From: CAYZUE01 sp964481825 | Lineage (GTDB): Archaea > Hydrothermarchaeota > Hydrothermarchaeia > Hydrothermarchaeales > JALUUU01 | DNA: 6,912 bases | Direction: 5' to 3' | NCBI GenBank assembly: GCA_964481825.1 | Contig: CAYZUE010000060.1 | Coordinates: 1 to 6,912, forward strand | Part shown: positions 1-5,826 of the stretch, piece by piece | Layout: every line of letters begins with the position of its first letter | How positions within the stretch are numbered: position 1 is the stretch's first letter | Translations under genes and position numbers: made by a program | The notes under the pieces: model-generated | Told to the model about the DNA's origin: nothing | Seen by the model: only the letters and a program-made list of their open reading frames with translations | Database searches by the model: none

Positions 1-1
1 T

Positions 2-1003
2 ACCGCCATCCTTGCAGCTTTCATTGCAAATCATACTGTTGCAGCTATGTTTTTGCCAGTTGGTATTGCATTAACTGTTAAAAGTGGCAAGGATTTAAGG
101 AGTTTAGGTAAACTCATAATGTTCTCAATTGCTTACGGCACTGCTATAGGTAGTCTTGGAACTCCTTCTGGAGGTGCACGAAATGTCATTATGATTGAAT
201 ACTGGCGTCAAATGTATGACATAAATATCGGGTATATAGACTGGATTTTGTATGCCTTCCCTATGGTATTGGTGATGATTCCCCTCACAACATTAATATT
301 ATTAAGAGTTTTTAAGCCTGAAGTAAAAGATTTATCTGTAGCAATGAAAAGCATCGAAAAAGAAGTAGGTGATAAAGGTAAAATGGGGGAGAATGAATGG
401 TTGTCAATCGGGATTTTTTTCGTAACTTTAATTATGTGGATTACTGTAGGTGAGACAATAGGCCTTGGCTTTGTTGCTATCATTGGTGCAACTCTATTTA
501 TTATTTTTAAACTTGTTGATTGGAATGATTATAATAGGGGTACGGATTGGGGAGTAGTACTTCTATATGCTGGAGCTATTTCTCTTGGTTTGGCTATGAA
601 AAATACAGGAGCAGCACGTTGGCTTGCGGAGAGCTTTTTAACTGTCTTGACTCCAATAGGAGCAGATTCTGGGTTACTTCTAGTGGCTGCTGTAAGTATC
701 CTTGTTATGATAGTATCAAATACCATGAGTGATGGTGCGGCGGTAGCAGTAACCGGACCAATTACTTTAAATATGGCTGCAATTTCAGCAACAAGTCTGA
801 TGAGTGTTGGTTTTGCAACAGCCATCTCTTCAGCTTTTGCTTATCTTCTTGTAGTTGGTACACCATCTAATGCAATTATTTATGCAAGCGGCTACATAAG
901 GTCTACTGATTTCGTAAAGGCTGGATCTTTAATGGCAGTTATGTCTATAGCTGTTCTTTTGATTATGGCTATGACTTGGTGGAAAATTCTAGGAGTGAAT
1001 TAA
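2..1003 (+). CDS. SLC13/DASS-family anion symporter, 5'-truncated
   Basis: This is the C-terminal part (about 333 residues) of a multi-pass membrane transporter of the SLC13 (divalent anion:Na+ symporter) type, which imports carboxylates, sulfate or similar anions across the cytoplasmic membrane. The frame is open to the left edge, so the Met codon at 47 is internal and the true start lies outside. Visible family marks are an N-terminal-repeat motif ANHT (bases 26-37) followed by AAMFLPVG, a Gly-rich loop GTPSGGARN (bases about 161-187), the second-repeat motif SNTMSDG (from base 716) and the matching loop GTPSNAII (from about 857). Hydrophobic segments alternate throughout; a charged loop at about 317-400 splits the two halves. 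The first SNT motif of the family reads ANH here, so ion or substrate preference may differ from characterised members. The substrate cannot be told from sequence. The gene is directly followed by a USP gene. Confidence 0.85.
   Translation, partial: TAILAAFIANHTVAAMFLPVGIALTVKSGKDLRSLGKLIMFSIAYGTAIGSLGTPSGGARNVIMIEYWRQMYDINIGYIDWILYAFPMVLVMIPLTTLILLRVFKPEVKDLSVAMKSIEKEVGDKGKMGENEWLSIGIFFVTLIMWITVGETIGLGFVAIIGATLFIIFKLVDWNDYNRGTDWGVVLLYAGAISLGLAMKNTGAARWLAESFLTVLTPIGADSGLLLVAAVSILVMIVSNTMSDGAAVAVTGPITLNMAAISATSLMSVGFATAISSAFAYLLVVGTPSNAIIYASGYIRSTDFVKAGSLMAVMSIAVLLIMAMTWWKILGVN
991..997 (+). promoter_or_regulatory. Shine-Dalgarno site for the USP gene
   Basis: AGGAGTG lies within the last codons of the transporter gene, six bases before the ATG at 1004. 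It matches the archaeal/bacterial anti-SD and supports translation of the USP protein from the same mRNA as the transporter. Confidence 0.7.
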
Positions 1004-1963
1004 ATGAGGATTTTATTATGTATCCGCGATTCAGTGTATTCTGAATCGGCTATTAAATGTGGGGGTTTACTGGCTCACAATCTAAATTCAGATATCACGG
1101 TTATGACGGTAATGAAAACAATTTCTTCAATTTATCAGAGTAGGATATCTAAGACTCATGAAAAGCTGCAAGAATGGGGTCTTGATCTTCCTCAAACTTT
1201 AGTTTTAAAGGAAGCTAGGAAAATACTCAAGGATATTGGATTGGATGTAGAGGCTAAAACAACTGGGGAGATGGTTCTTCATGAGACTGATAGTGGTGTA
1301 CATGAACTAAAGGCTGGCGGATCCCACGGTAAATTAGTAACATTAAAAGTAAGGCATGGGAAGCCAACAGAAGAAATAATTGAAGAAGCAGAGGAAGGTA
1401 ATTATGATTTAATTATTGTTGGTAGGACCCAAAAAGAAGGGGTCGAAAAAACTGTTTTTGGAAGTGTTGCTACCGATATCACTGCATATTCTAAAATCCC
1501 GGTATTGTCCGTGAAAACACAGGTTCCAATAAAAAAAATACTCACTTGTACCGACGGTTCCAAAGACGCAGAAAACGCGGAAATTTTTTCAGGTTACTTA
1601 GCTCAAAATTTAAAAGCTGATCTTACTCTCTTATCAGTCATCCCAACGATTAAAAGAACAATAAATCCTCCTGAAGATGTTGCTAAAAGCGTATCTAAAG
1701 ATGCTCTTAATTCTGGAAAGAAAAAGCTAGAAAAATACTTTAATTTAAATGTTAAAACAATTCTAAAAAATGGACATGCTGTTGATCAAATTATAGAGGA
1801 ATCTAAAGGATACGATTTAATTGTTCTAGGTTCAAGAGGATTGAGTAAAATTGAAAGGATGCTTGTTGGTCATGTATCCCTCAACGTAGAAAAATTAGCT
1901 ACATCCAATGTCCTCGTTGTGAGAAGTTGCAATTTATGTGAACTCATCAAGAGTCAATTGTAA
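1004..1963 (+). CDS. Tandem universal stress protein (two UspA domains)
   Basis: A 319-residue cytosolic protein made of two UspA folds, about residues 1-172 and 176-308. USP domains bind ATP or other nucleotides and usually act as sensors or regulators. Each half starts with the usual beta strand (RILLCIRDS; KKILTCTDGSKDAE) and ends with the nucleotide-loop region. The consensus loop is Gly-x2-Gly-x9-Gly-Ser/Thr. In the first half the second Gly is Gln143 (G140, G153 and S154 are kept); in the second half all Gly are kept (G276, G279, G289) but the Ser/Thr is His290. The first domain carries an extra Gly-rich stretch at about residues 85-112. The protein ends with a CxxC pair (C309, C312) after the second domain. 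The ATG directly follows the transporter stop (TAAATG) and has a good SD. Coupling to the transporter suggests a regulatory role in transport, which is inference. Confidence 0.88.
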   Translation: MRILLCIRDSVYSESAIKCGGLLAHNLNSDITVMTVMKTISSIYQSRISKTHEKLQEWGLDLPQTLVLKEARKILKDIGLDVEAKTTGEMVLHETDSGVHELKAGGSHGKLVTLKVRHGKPTEEIIEEAEEGNYDLIIVGRTQKEGVEKTVFGSVATDITAYSKIPVLSVKTQVPIKKILTCTDGSKDAENAEIFSGYLAQNLKADLTLLSVIPTIKRTINPPEDVAKSVSKDALNSGKKKLEKYFNLNVKTILKNGHAVDQIIEESKGYDLIVLGSRGLSKIERMLVGHVSLNVEKLATSNVLVVRSCNLCELIKSQL

Positions 1964-1977
1964 CACATCTTTCTATA

Positions 1978-2781
1978 ATGATAAATCTTCTAAAAAAATA
2001 TTTTATAGATCCCATATACACAGGTATTGGTTATAATCTTTACAATACCTTAGTCTATGGTCTGGTATTAGGTACTGCAATTATATTGAGTTTTAAAATA
2101 GTAGAGAAGTTTAAAATACAAATAGACTTTAAGTTTTTACTTGCCCTTATTCCATTTCTAATACTAGGTTCCATGCTCCGTACTCTCGAAGATGCTGCAA
2201 TTCTTCCAAAAACAGCATTTTTAATCTCCCCTGGAATTTTTTTCACTATTTTTGGGATTCTTATTTTAGCATCCGCGGGGGCTTATATTATCCAGAAAAA
2301 AATTGGATATAATTTTTATAAAGTTTTAGGAATCAGTGGGTTAGTCATAATTTTTTACCCAACATTTATAATCTTCAAGAATATTCAAATATATTTTCCT
2401 ATTTTCTATATTAGTCTTGGACTTATTGCATCTACAGCTTCTATTTTAGGAATCATCAAATACTGTAATATATCTTATTTGGAAGGATTATGGGTTAAAA
2501 TTATCATTGCAGCTCATATGTTTGATGCTAGCGCAACTGTTGTGGCAGTTGAAATATATGGTTACTGGGAAGAACACTATATTGAAGGTTCGATAATAGA
2601 AAGTATGGGTACTAGCTTAATACTTTACCCTTTAAAAGTTCTAGTACTTTTTACTGTAATATATGCAATTCAGAAAATTTTATATGAAAAAAATACCATA
2701 AATTTTTGGTATCTTTCCATTTTTATTTTAGGATTTTCTCCAGGTTTGAGAGATCTTTTAAAAATAATGTTAATTGGATAA
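1978..2781 (+). CDS. DUF63 family archaeal membrane protein
   Basis: A 267-residue, strongly hydrophobic protein that I recognise as DUF63, an archaeal integral membrane family whose function I do not know. The N-terminus has the family's typical opening, a short amphipathic stretch then PIYTGIGYNLYNTLVYG. About seven to eight membrane segments can be read, near residues 22-43, 52-66, 82-105, 115-134, 138-160, 171-193, 213-232 and 243-257. Polar residues inside or at the edge of these are striking: R68, E71, D72 (SMLRTLEDA), H180 and D183 (AHMFDASAT), E198, E199 and H200 (YWEEHY), and the C-terminal GFSPGLRD motif. The gap to the USP stop is only 14 nt, so it probably shares that transcript, although no SD is evident before the ATG (TTTCTATA). 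It converges on a small minus-strand gene ending at 2798. Family assignment is from memory of the pattern, not from a search. Confidence 0.8.
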   Translation: MINLLKKYFIDPIYTGIGYNLYNTLVYGLVLGTAIILSFKIVEKFKIQIDFKFLLALIPFLILGSMLRTLEDAAILPKTAFLISPGIFFTIFGILILASAGAYIIQKKIGYNFYKVLGISGLVIIFYPTFIIFKNIQIYFPIFYISLGLIASTASILGIIKYCNISYLEGLWVKIIIAAHMFDASATVVAVEIYGYWEEHYIEGSIIESMGTSLILYPLKVLVLFTVIYAIQKILYEKNTINFWYLSIFILGFSPGLRDLLKIMLIG

Positions 2782-2797
2782 TATTTTCTAGATTAAT

Positions 2798-3010
2798 TTA
2801 TCTCTTAAACTTGCGTGGAGAAAACTTTCGTGGAGGAAGTTTTTCTTCACTCAAAATATTTCCTCGGTACGTGTTTTTGCAGATGCAAAGAGCAACTTCA
2901 TATGTAAATCTAACCCCCCTCTGAACAGTGTTTATTTTTCCAACTATCTTACTATTTTCATAAGACTCTCCACAGTAAGAGCATCTAATCTCCCTTTTTG
3001 TTTCTTCCAT
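2798..3010 (-). CDS. Small CxxC/CxC protein with basic tail, unrecognised
   Basis: A 70-residue protein on the minus strand that I do not recognise. Residues 10-13 form CSYC and residues 42-44 form CIC, a four-cysteine arrangement (CxxC, 28 residues, CxC) that could bind one zinc ion as a small ribbon or treble-clef-like fold. The C-terminus is strongly basic and holds a five-residue duplication, PPRKF (59-63) and SPRKF (64-68), ending KR, which could contact nucleic acid. I prefer the ATG at 3010 over an in-frame GTG at 3019, because that GTG is part of GTGAT, a match to the archaeal SD sequence four bases before the ATG. It runs in the same direction as aroC but is 179 nt away, so it may have its own promoter. 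Against it: short length and no known homologue that I can name. For it: paired cysteines, SD, and no better plus-strand gene here. Confidence 0.55.
   Translation of the reverse strand: MEETKREIRCSYCGESYENSKIVGKINTVQRGVRFTYEVALCICKNTYRGNILSEEKLPPRKFSPRKFKR
2807..2836. repeat. 15-bp tandem duplication in the small gene's 3' end
   Basis: Bases 2807-2821 and 2822-2836 are adjacent copies of a 15-bp unit (AAACTTGCGTGGAGA and AAACTTTCGTGGAGG) that agree at 13 of 15 positions. The length is a multiple of three, so the frame of the small minus-strand gene is kept and the protein gains a repeated (P/S)PRKF unit. Confidence 0.8.
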
Positions 3011-3014
3011 TTTA

Positions 3015-3019
3015 ATCAC
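3015..3019 (-). promoter_or_regulatory. Shine-Dalgarno match deciding the small gene's start
   Basis: On the minus strand GTGAT lies four bases before the ATG at 3010. It matches the GGTGAT part of the archaeal SD consensus and argues that translation starts at 3010, not at the GTG inside this site. Confidence 0.5.
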
Positions 3020-3086
3020 TTCATCGATAAAAAGAAGGCAATAAAATTAGTAAAAAGTCTTCTTTTCTGTTCTACTGATTCCTAAT

Positions 3087-3136
3087 GTTTATAAAAGTTA
3101 TTGCAAATATCAATCCTCCACTAAAAAGTTATAAAC
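3087..3136. repeat. 8-bp inverted repeat GTTTATAA / TTATAAAC
   Basis: GTTTATAA at 3087-3094 and its exact complement TTATAAAC at 3129-3136 are 34 bases apart. AAAAGTTAT also occurs twice in direct orientation (3093-3101 and 3124-3132). Both sit in the non-coding gap between the small gene and aroC. They may be paired TATA-like elements or a chance result of A+T richness. Confidence 0.35.
3088..3097 (-). promoter_or_regulatory. Possible TATA box for the small cysteine gene
   Basis: The minus strand reads CTTTTATAAA here, close to an archaeal TATA box. A start of transcription about 25 bases downstream would fall near 3065-3070 and leave a leader of about 55-60 bases. The region is very A+T-rich, and the core TTTATAAA reads the same on both strands, so direction is uncertain. 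Confidence 0.3.
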
Positions 3137-3189
3137 TTCCTGGATGGTTTGCCTATTTTTTTTAGGACATACATTTTTTTTTCAAAATT

Positions 3190-4281
3190 TTAAAGTTTTG
3201 AGGCATTAATCTGACCACTTCTTATAGCATGATCTGCCAGGGTTATAGCTACCATTGCTTCGCATACTGGAAGTACTCGAGGAGCAATACAGGGATCATG
3301 TCTACCTTTAATACTGATAGTTGCATCCTTCATATTCTCTAGGTCTATTGTTTTCTGTTTCTTTGAAATGGAAGAAGTTGGTTTAACCGCAGCTCTTATT
3401 ATTATTGGCATTCCATTTGAAATACCCCCTAATAATCCTCCCGAGTTATTTGTGCTAGTCCAAATTTTTCCCCTTTTTAGTATTATAGCGTCATTATTTT
3501 CGGATCCAAACTTCTTAGTTGATTCAAAACCTGTTCCAATTTCAACTCCTTTTACAGCGCCAATAGACATTATAGCCTTTGCCAAATCTCCGTCAAGCTT
3601 GTCAAATACAGGTTCACCAAGGCCAGGCGGGACATTAAGGGCTAAAATTTCCACTATCCCCCCTACGGAATCCCCATTTTTTTTCGCTTTTAATATCTCT
3701 TTTTCCATAATAGTTGCAATTTTTAAATCTGCACATTTGATAGGATTTTTATCTACATTTTTCTTTATATCATCAATTCCAGTTGATTTAGCACGTATTC
3801 CGTGAACTTCTATAACATGGCCTACAATCTCAATTTCGATATTTGAAAGGAGTTTTTTAGCTATTGCACCGGCAGCTACCCTGCCAATTGTCTCTCTTCC
3901 ACTAGCTCTCCCTCCTCCTCTCCAGTCGAAGTGCCCATATTTCATCGCATATGTTAAGTCTGCATGATTTGGTCTAGGTTTGTGCATTAATTCAACATAA
4001 GGTGAAGAATCAACATCCATATTGTGGACAATCATAGTAATAGGAGCGCCAGTGCTCTTGCCTTCAAATATCCCTGAAATGACTTCTATTCTATCCGCTT
4101 CTTTACGAGTGGTTGAAACAGTGGTTTGCCCAGGGCGTCGCTTATTTAGTTCACTTTGAATTTCATAATTCTCAATCTTTAATCCTGACGGACATCCATC
4201 TACAACTACTCCGACGGCTGTTCCATGCGATTCTCCAAAAGTGGTTACCCGAAATAAATTTCCAAAGTTGTTACCTGACAT
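3190..4281 (-). CDS. aroC: Chorismate synthase
   Basis: A full-length 363-residue chorismate synthase, the usual size for the family. It converts 5-enolpyruvylshikimate 3-phosphate to chorismate with loss of phosphate and needs reduced FMN; it is the last step of the shikimate pathway and is cytosolic. All family signatures are visible: GESHG with its His (residues 16-20), KRRPGQ (47-52), HFDWRGGGRASGRET (117-131), NNSGGLLGGISNG (278-290) and RHDPCIAPR (327-335). I chose the ATG at 4281 (MSGNNFGNLF, the normal family start) over an in-frame GTG two codons upstream. A TATA box at 4307-4314 places transcription start about at the start codon, so the mRNA is probably leaderless. No other shikimate gene is in the window. 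It is divergent from the prenyl synthase gene. Confidence 0.97.
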   Translation of the reverse strand: MSGNNFGNLFRVTTFGESHGTAVGVVVDGCPSGLKIENYEIQSELNKRRPGQTTVSTTRKEADRIEVISGIFEGKSTGAPITMIVHNMDVDSSPYVELMHKPRPNHADLTYAMKYGHFDWRGGGRASGRETIGRVAAGAIAKKLLSNIEIEIVGHVIEVHGIRAKSTGIDDIKKNVDKNPIKCADLKIATIMEKEILKAKKNGDSVGGIVEILALNVPPGLGEPVFDKLDGDLAKAIMSIGAVKGVEIGTGFESTKKFGSENNDAIILKRGKIWTSTNNSGGLLGGISNGMPIIIRAAVKPTSSISKKQKTIDLENMKDATISIKGRHDPCIAPRVLPVCEAMVAITLADHAIRSGQINASKL

Positions 4282-4306
4282 ACCCACTTGGATTATATTT
4301 GATAGA

Positions 4307-4314
4307 TATATAAA
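4307..4314 (-). promoter_or_regulatory. TATA box for aroC
   Basis: The minus strand reads TTTATATA, the archaeal TATA consensus. Its centre is about 29 bases before the aroC ATG at 4281, so initiation some 22-26 bases downstream falls within a few bases of the start codon. There is no convincing SD between, which fits a leaderless transcript. Confidence 0.65.
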
Positions 4315-4324
4315 ATCTATGCGA

Positions 4325-4336
4325 AATATTAAAAAG
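4325..4336 (+). promoter_or_regulatory. Possible TATA box for the prenyl synthase gene
   Basis: AATATTAAAAAG on the plus strand lies about 23-34 bases before the ATG at 4359, the distance expected for a leaderless archaeal transcript, and no SD is seen before that ATG (TCTGCAAT). The match to the TATA consensus is only moderate. Confidence 0.4.
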
Positions 4337-4358
4337 TTTCTAGTATAAAATCTGCAAT

Positions 4359-5366
4359 ATGGCCGATATTGGGAAAACTTTAAACATTTTAGATACTATT
4401 GACAAGAATTTTCGGGTGGAGTTAGAGAGAATTGAAAGAGAAATCTTATCAAGTATTCCAAATTCCAGCCCTTCACTTCTACATAATGCTTCAGAGCATT
4501 TAATTAATAATGGAGGGAAGCGCATTAGGCCTACCCTTTTAATGTTATCACAAAAAACTTTGAACTCAAAAGTGGATCTAAATCAAATTCTCCCAGTTGC
4601 TGTCGCAATTGAGTTGATACATACATCAACGATAATTCATGACGACATTATTGACTGCAGTTCTCTCCGCAGAGGTGGTCAAACAGTAAATGCTCGTTGG
4701 GGAGATGATGTGGCTTTAATTGCAGGAGATTTAATTTTTTCAAGGGCGTTTGGTCTCATTTCATCGTATGAAGATAAAAGGATTTCAGATTCTATTTACG
4801 ATGCGTGTAAGAAACTAGCTGATGGTCAAATTCTAGAAACGATTCACACGGGTGATACTAATATGACGGAAGAAGTATATTTAGAGATAATTGAAAGGAA
4901 AACAGCTTCGCTTTTTGAAGCTTCTACAAGGTGTGGTGCTATTTTGGGGGGAGGAAATAAAAAAGAGGTTGAATCTCTATCAAGATACGGTTTCTTAATA
5001 GGTACTGGTTTTCAAATGACTGACGATGCACTCGATATTAGTGCGGGCGAATTTCAACTTGGAAAGCCAGTGGGGGTAGACGTGACTCTGGGCAAGCCAA
5101 CTTTCTTAATTCTTCATGCTTTAAGAAAGGCTTCTGTAAAAGATAAAAAATTCCTTGAAAGAGTTCTTAATAAGGGTGATGTTACTTTAGATGATATCAA
5201 TAAAGCTAGGGACATTATAAAGCGTAATAACTCACTCGAATATGCCTTTAATCGATCTAACTCCTTTATTACCCAGGCTAAGGATGAGATTAAACATTTT
5301 AAAGAATCTAAAGCAAAAGAAGCTCTTCTTCGCATAGCCGATTACGCAATTAATAGGGGGTCTTAA
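4359..5366 (+). CDS. Trans-polyprenyl diphosphate synthase (GGPP or longer chain)
   Basis: A complete 335-residue trans-isoprenyl diphosphate synthase. It adds isopentenyl diphosphate units to an allylic primer; in archaea the family makes the C20 precursor of membrane lipids, and some members make quinone side chains. Visible motifs are GGKRIRP (52-58, IPP binding), the first Asp-rich motif DDIID (95-99), RRGGQTVNARWGDDVALIAGD (104-124 region), the second Asp-rich motif DDALD (222-226) and GKPVGVDVTLGKPT (235-248). The residues four and five places before DDIID are Thr91 and Ser90; short-chain enzymes usually carry an aromatic residue there, so a product longer than C20 is possible. This is inference. 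The ATG at 4359 is likely leaderless. The stop codon overlaps the start of the Tfx gene by one base, so the two are cotranscribed. Either a geranylgeranyl or a hexa- to octaprenyl synthase would fit. Confidence 0.93.
   Translation: MADIGKTLNILDTIDKNFRVELERIEREILSSIPNSSPSLLHNASEHLINNGGKRIRPTLLMLSQKTLNSKVDLNQILPVAVAIELIHTSTIIHDDIIDCSSLRRGGQTVNARWGDDVALIAGDLIFSRAFGLISSYEDKRISDSIYDACKKLADGQILETIHTGDTNMTEEVYLEIIERKTASLFEASTRCGAILGGGNKKEVESLSRYGFLIGTGFQMTDDALDISAGEFQLGKPVGVDVTLGKPTFLILHALRKASVKDKKFLERVLNKGDVTLDDINKARDIIKRNNSLEYAFNRSNSFITQAKDEIKHFKESKAKEALLRIADYAINRGS
5356..5360 (+). promoter_or_regulatory. Possible ribosome binding site for the Tfx gene
   Basis: A GGGGG run five bases before the ATG at 5366, inside the end of the prenyl synthase gene, is a partial SD match. 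With the one-base stop/start overlap (TAATG) it suggests translational coupling. Confidence 0.45.
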
Positions 5367-5773
5367 TGACTAAAGATACACATCTTACTAATTGGCAAAT
5401 CCAAGTTCTAAAGCTTCGATTTAAAGGACAAACACAGGTTGACATCGCCAGAAAATTCAAAACTTCAAGGGCAAATATCTCAGCGACTGAAAAGAAAGCA
5501 ATGATAAACATTGAAAAGTCGAAAAACACATTGAATTTGGAATTAATGCTGAGGACAGCTCTTTTATTTACAGTCAGTCCTGGAGAGGATCTTAATGATG
5601 TCGTAACTAAAATTTATAATAAAGCAGATTCTAATAAGATTCATATTACTAAGAATTTTCCGGCTTTAGCTAATCTCATTCAAAAAAAGGGTCAAGGGAA
5701 GATAGATGGGCGATTTGTTAGAAAAAAGATAGATATAGCAATTACAGAAGAGGGAGATATCCTAATTAGGTAG
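5366..5773 (+). CDS. Tfx-family helix-turn-helix transcriptional regulator
   Basis: A 135-residue DNA-binding protein of the Tfx family. The N-terminal helix-turn-helix covers about residues 7-51: LTNWQIQVLKLRFKG, then the TQVDIARKFKTSRANIS recognition region, then AMINIEKSKNTL. The C-terminal part ends in the family's short beta-rich segment (about 112-135, GRFVRKKIDIAITEEGDILI). The family is named for Tfx of Methanothermobacter, described as binding near the promoter of the molybdenum formylmethanofuran dehydrogenase operon fmdECB. The start overlaps the stop of the prenyl synthase gene (TAATG), so both should share a transcript. A molybdenum cofactor gene (moeA) converges on it 53 bases downstream, which fits a molybdenum-related role but does not establish one; many archaea that are not methanogens also carry Tfx-like proteins, whose targets are not known. 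Confidence 0.88.
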   Translation: MTKDTHLTNWQIQVLKLRFKGQTQVDIARKFKTSRANISATEKKAMINIEKSKNTLNLELMLRTALLFTVSPGEDLNDVVTKIYNKADSNKIHITKNFPALANLIQKKGQGKIDGRFVRKKIDIAITEEGDILIR

Positions 5774-5783
5774 ATTATTAAAT

Positions 5784-5809
5784 CAACTTTGTACAACTTA
5801 GTTCAATTT
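5784..5809. repeat. Three hexamers at exact 10-bp spacing in convergent gap
   Basis: CAACTT at 5784-5789, CAACTT at 5794-5799 and CAATTT at 5804-5809 start exactly 10 bases apart, so they lie on the same face of the helix. The perfect palindrome TTGTACAA (5789-5796) spans the first junction. The array fills half of the 53-base gap between the Tfx gene and moeA. It might be a protein-binding site or a chance pattern; no long T-run terminator is seen for either gene. Confidence 0.4.
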
Positions 5810-5826
5810 ATGGGCATATACGTAAA

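Larger units (their letters stand above)
3011..3189. other. A+T-rich intergenic region between small gene and aroC
   Basis: This 179-base stretch has no credible open frame. It holds TATA-like TTTATAAA, the inverted repeat at 3087-3136, an 8-bp inverted pair AAAAGAAG (3030-3037) / CTTCTTTT (3059-3066), and two plus-strand T-runs at about 3156-3163 and 3174-3182, the first flanked by CCTA/TAGG. The T-runs are on the wrong strand to terminate aroC but could end plus-strand transcripts that read through from DUF63. Confidence 0.5.

Noticed and set aside
208..825. Open frames antisense to, or out of frame with, the transporter gene
   Set aside because: They overlap the SLC13 coding sequence completely, have low-complexity translations and no ribosome site of note.
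2706..2924. 72-codon plus-strand frame overlapping the DUF63 end and the small minus-strand gene
   Set aside because: Its first quarter is an out-of-frame reading of DUF63, and the minus-strand reading of the rest has paired cysteines and an SD, so the plus frame is less likely.
3152..3166. CCTA / TAGG hairpin around a T-run as an intrinsic terminator of aroC
   Set aside because: The four-base stem is too weak and the T-run is on the plus strand, the wrong one for aroC.
3368..3805. 145-codon open frame on the plus strand, antisense to aroC
   Set aside because: It lies wholly inside a clearly conserved chorismate synthase gene on the other strand and its translation shows no family motif; it is a shadow frame.
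4285..4287. GTG at 4287 as the aroC start
   Set aside because: The ATG at 4281 gives the standard chorismate synthase N-terminus. With a start of transcription near this point, the GTG cannot be fully excluded.
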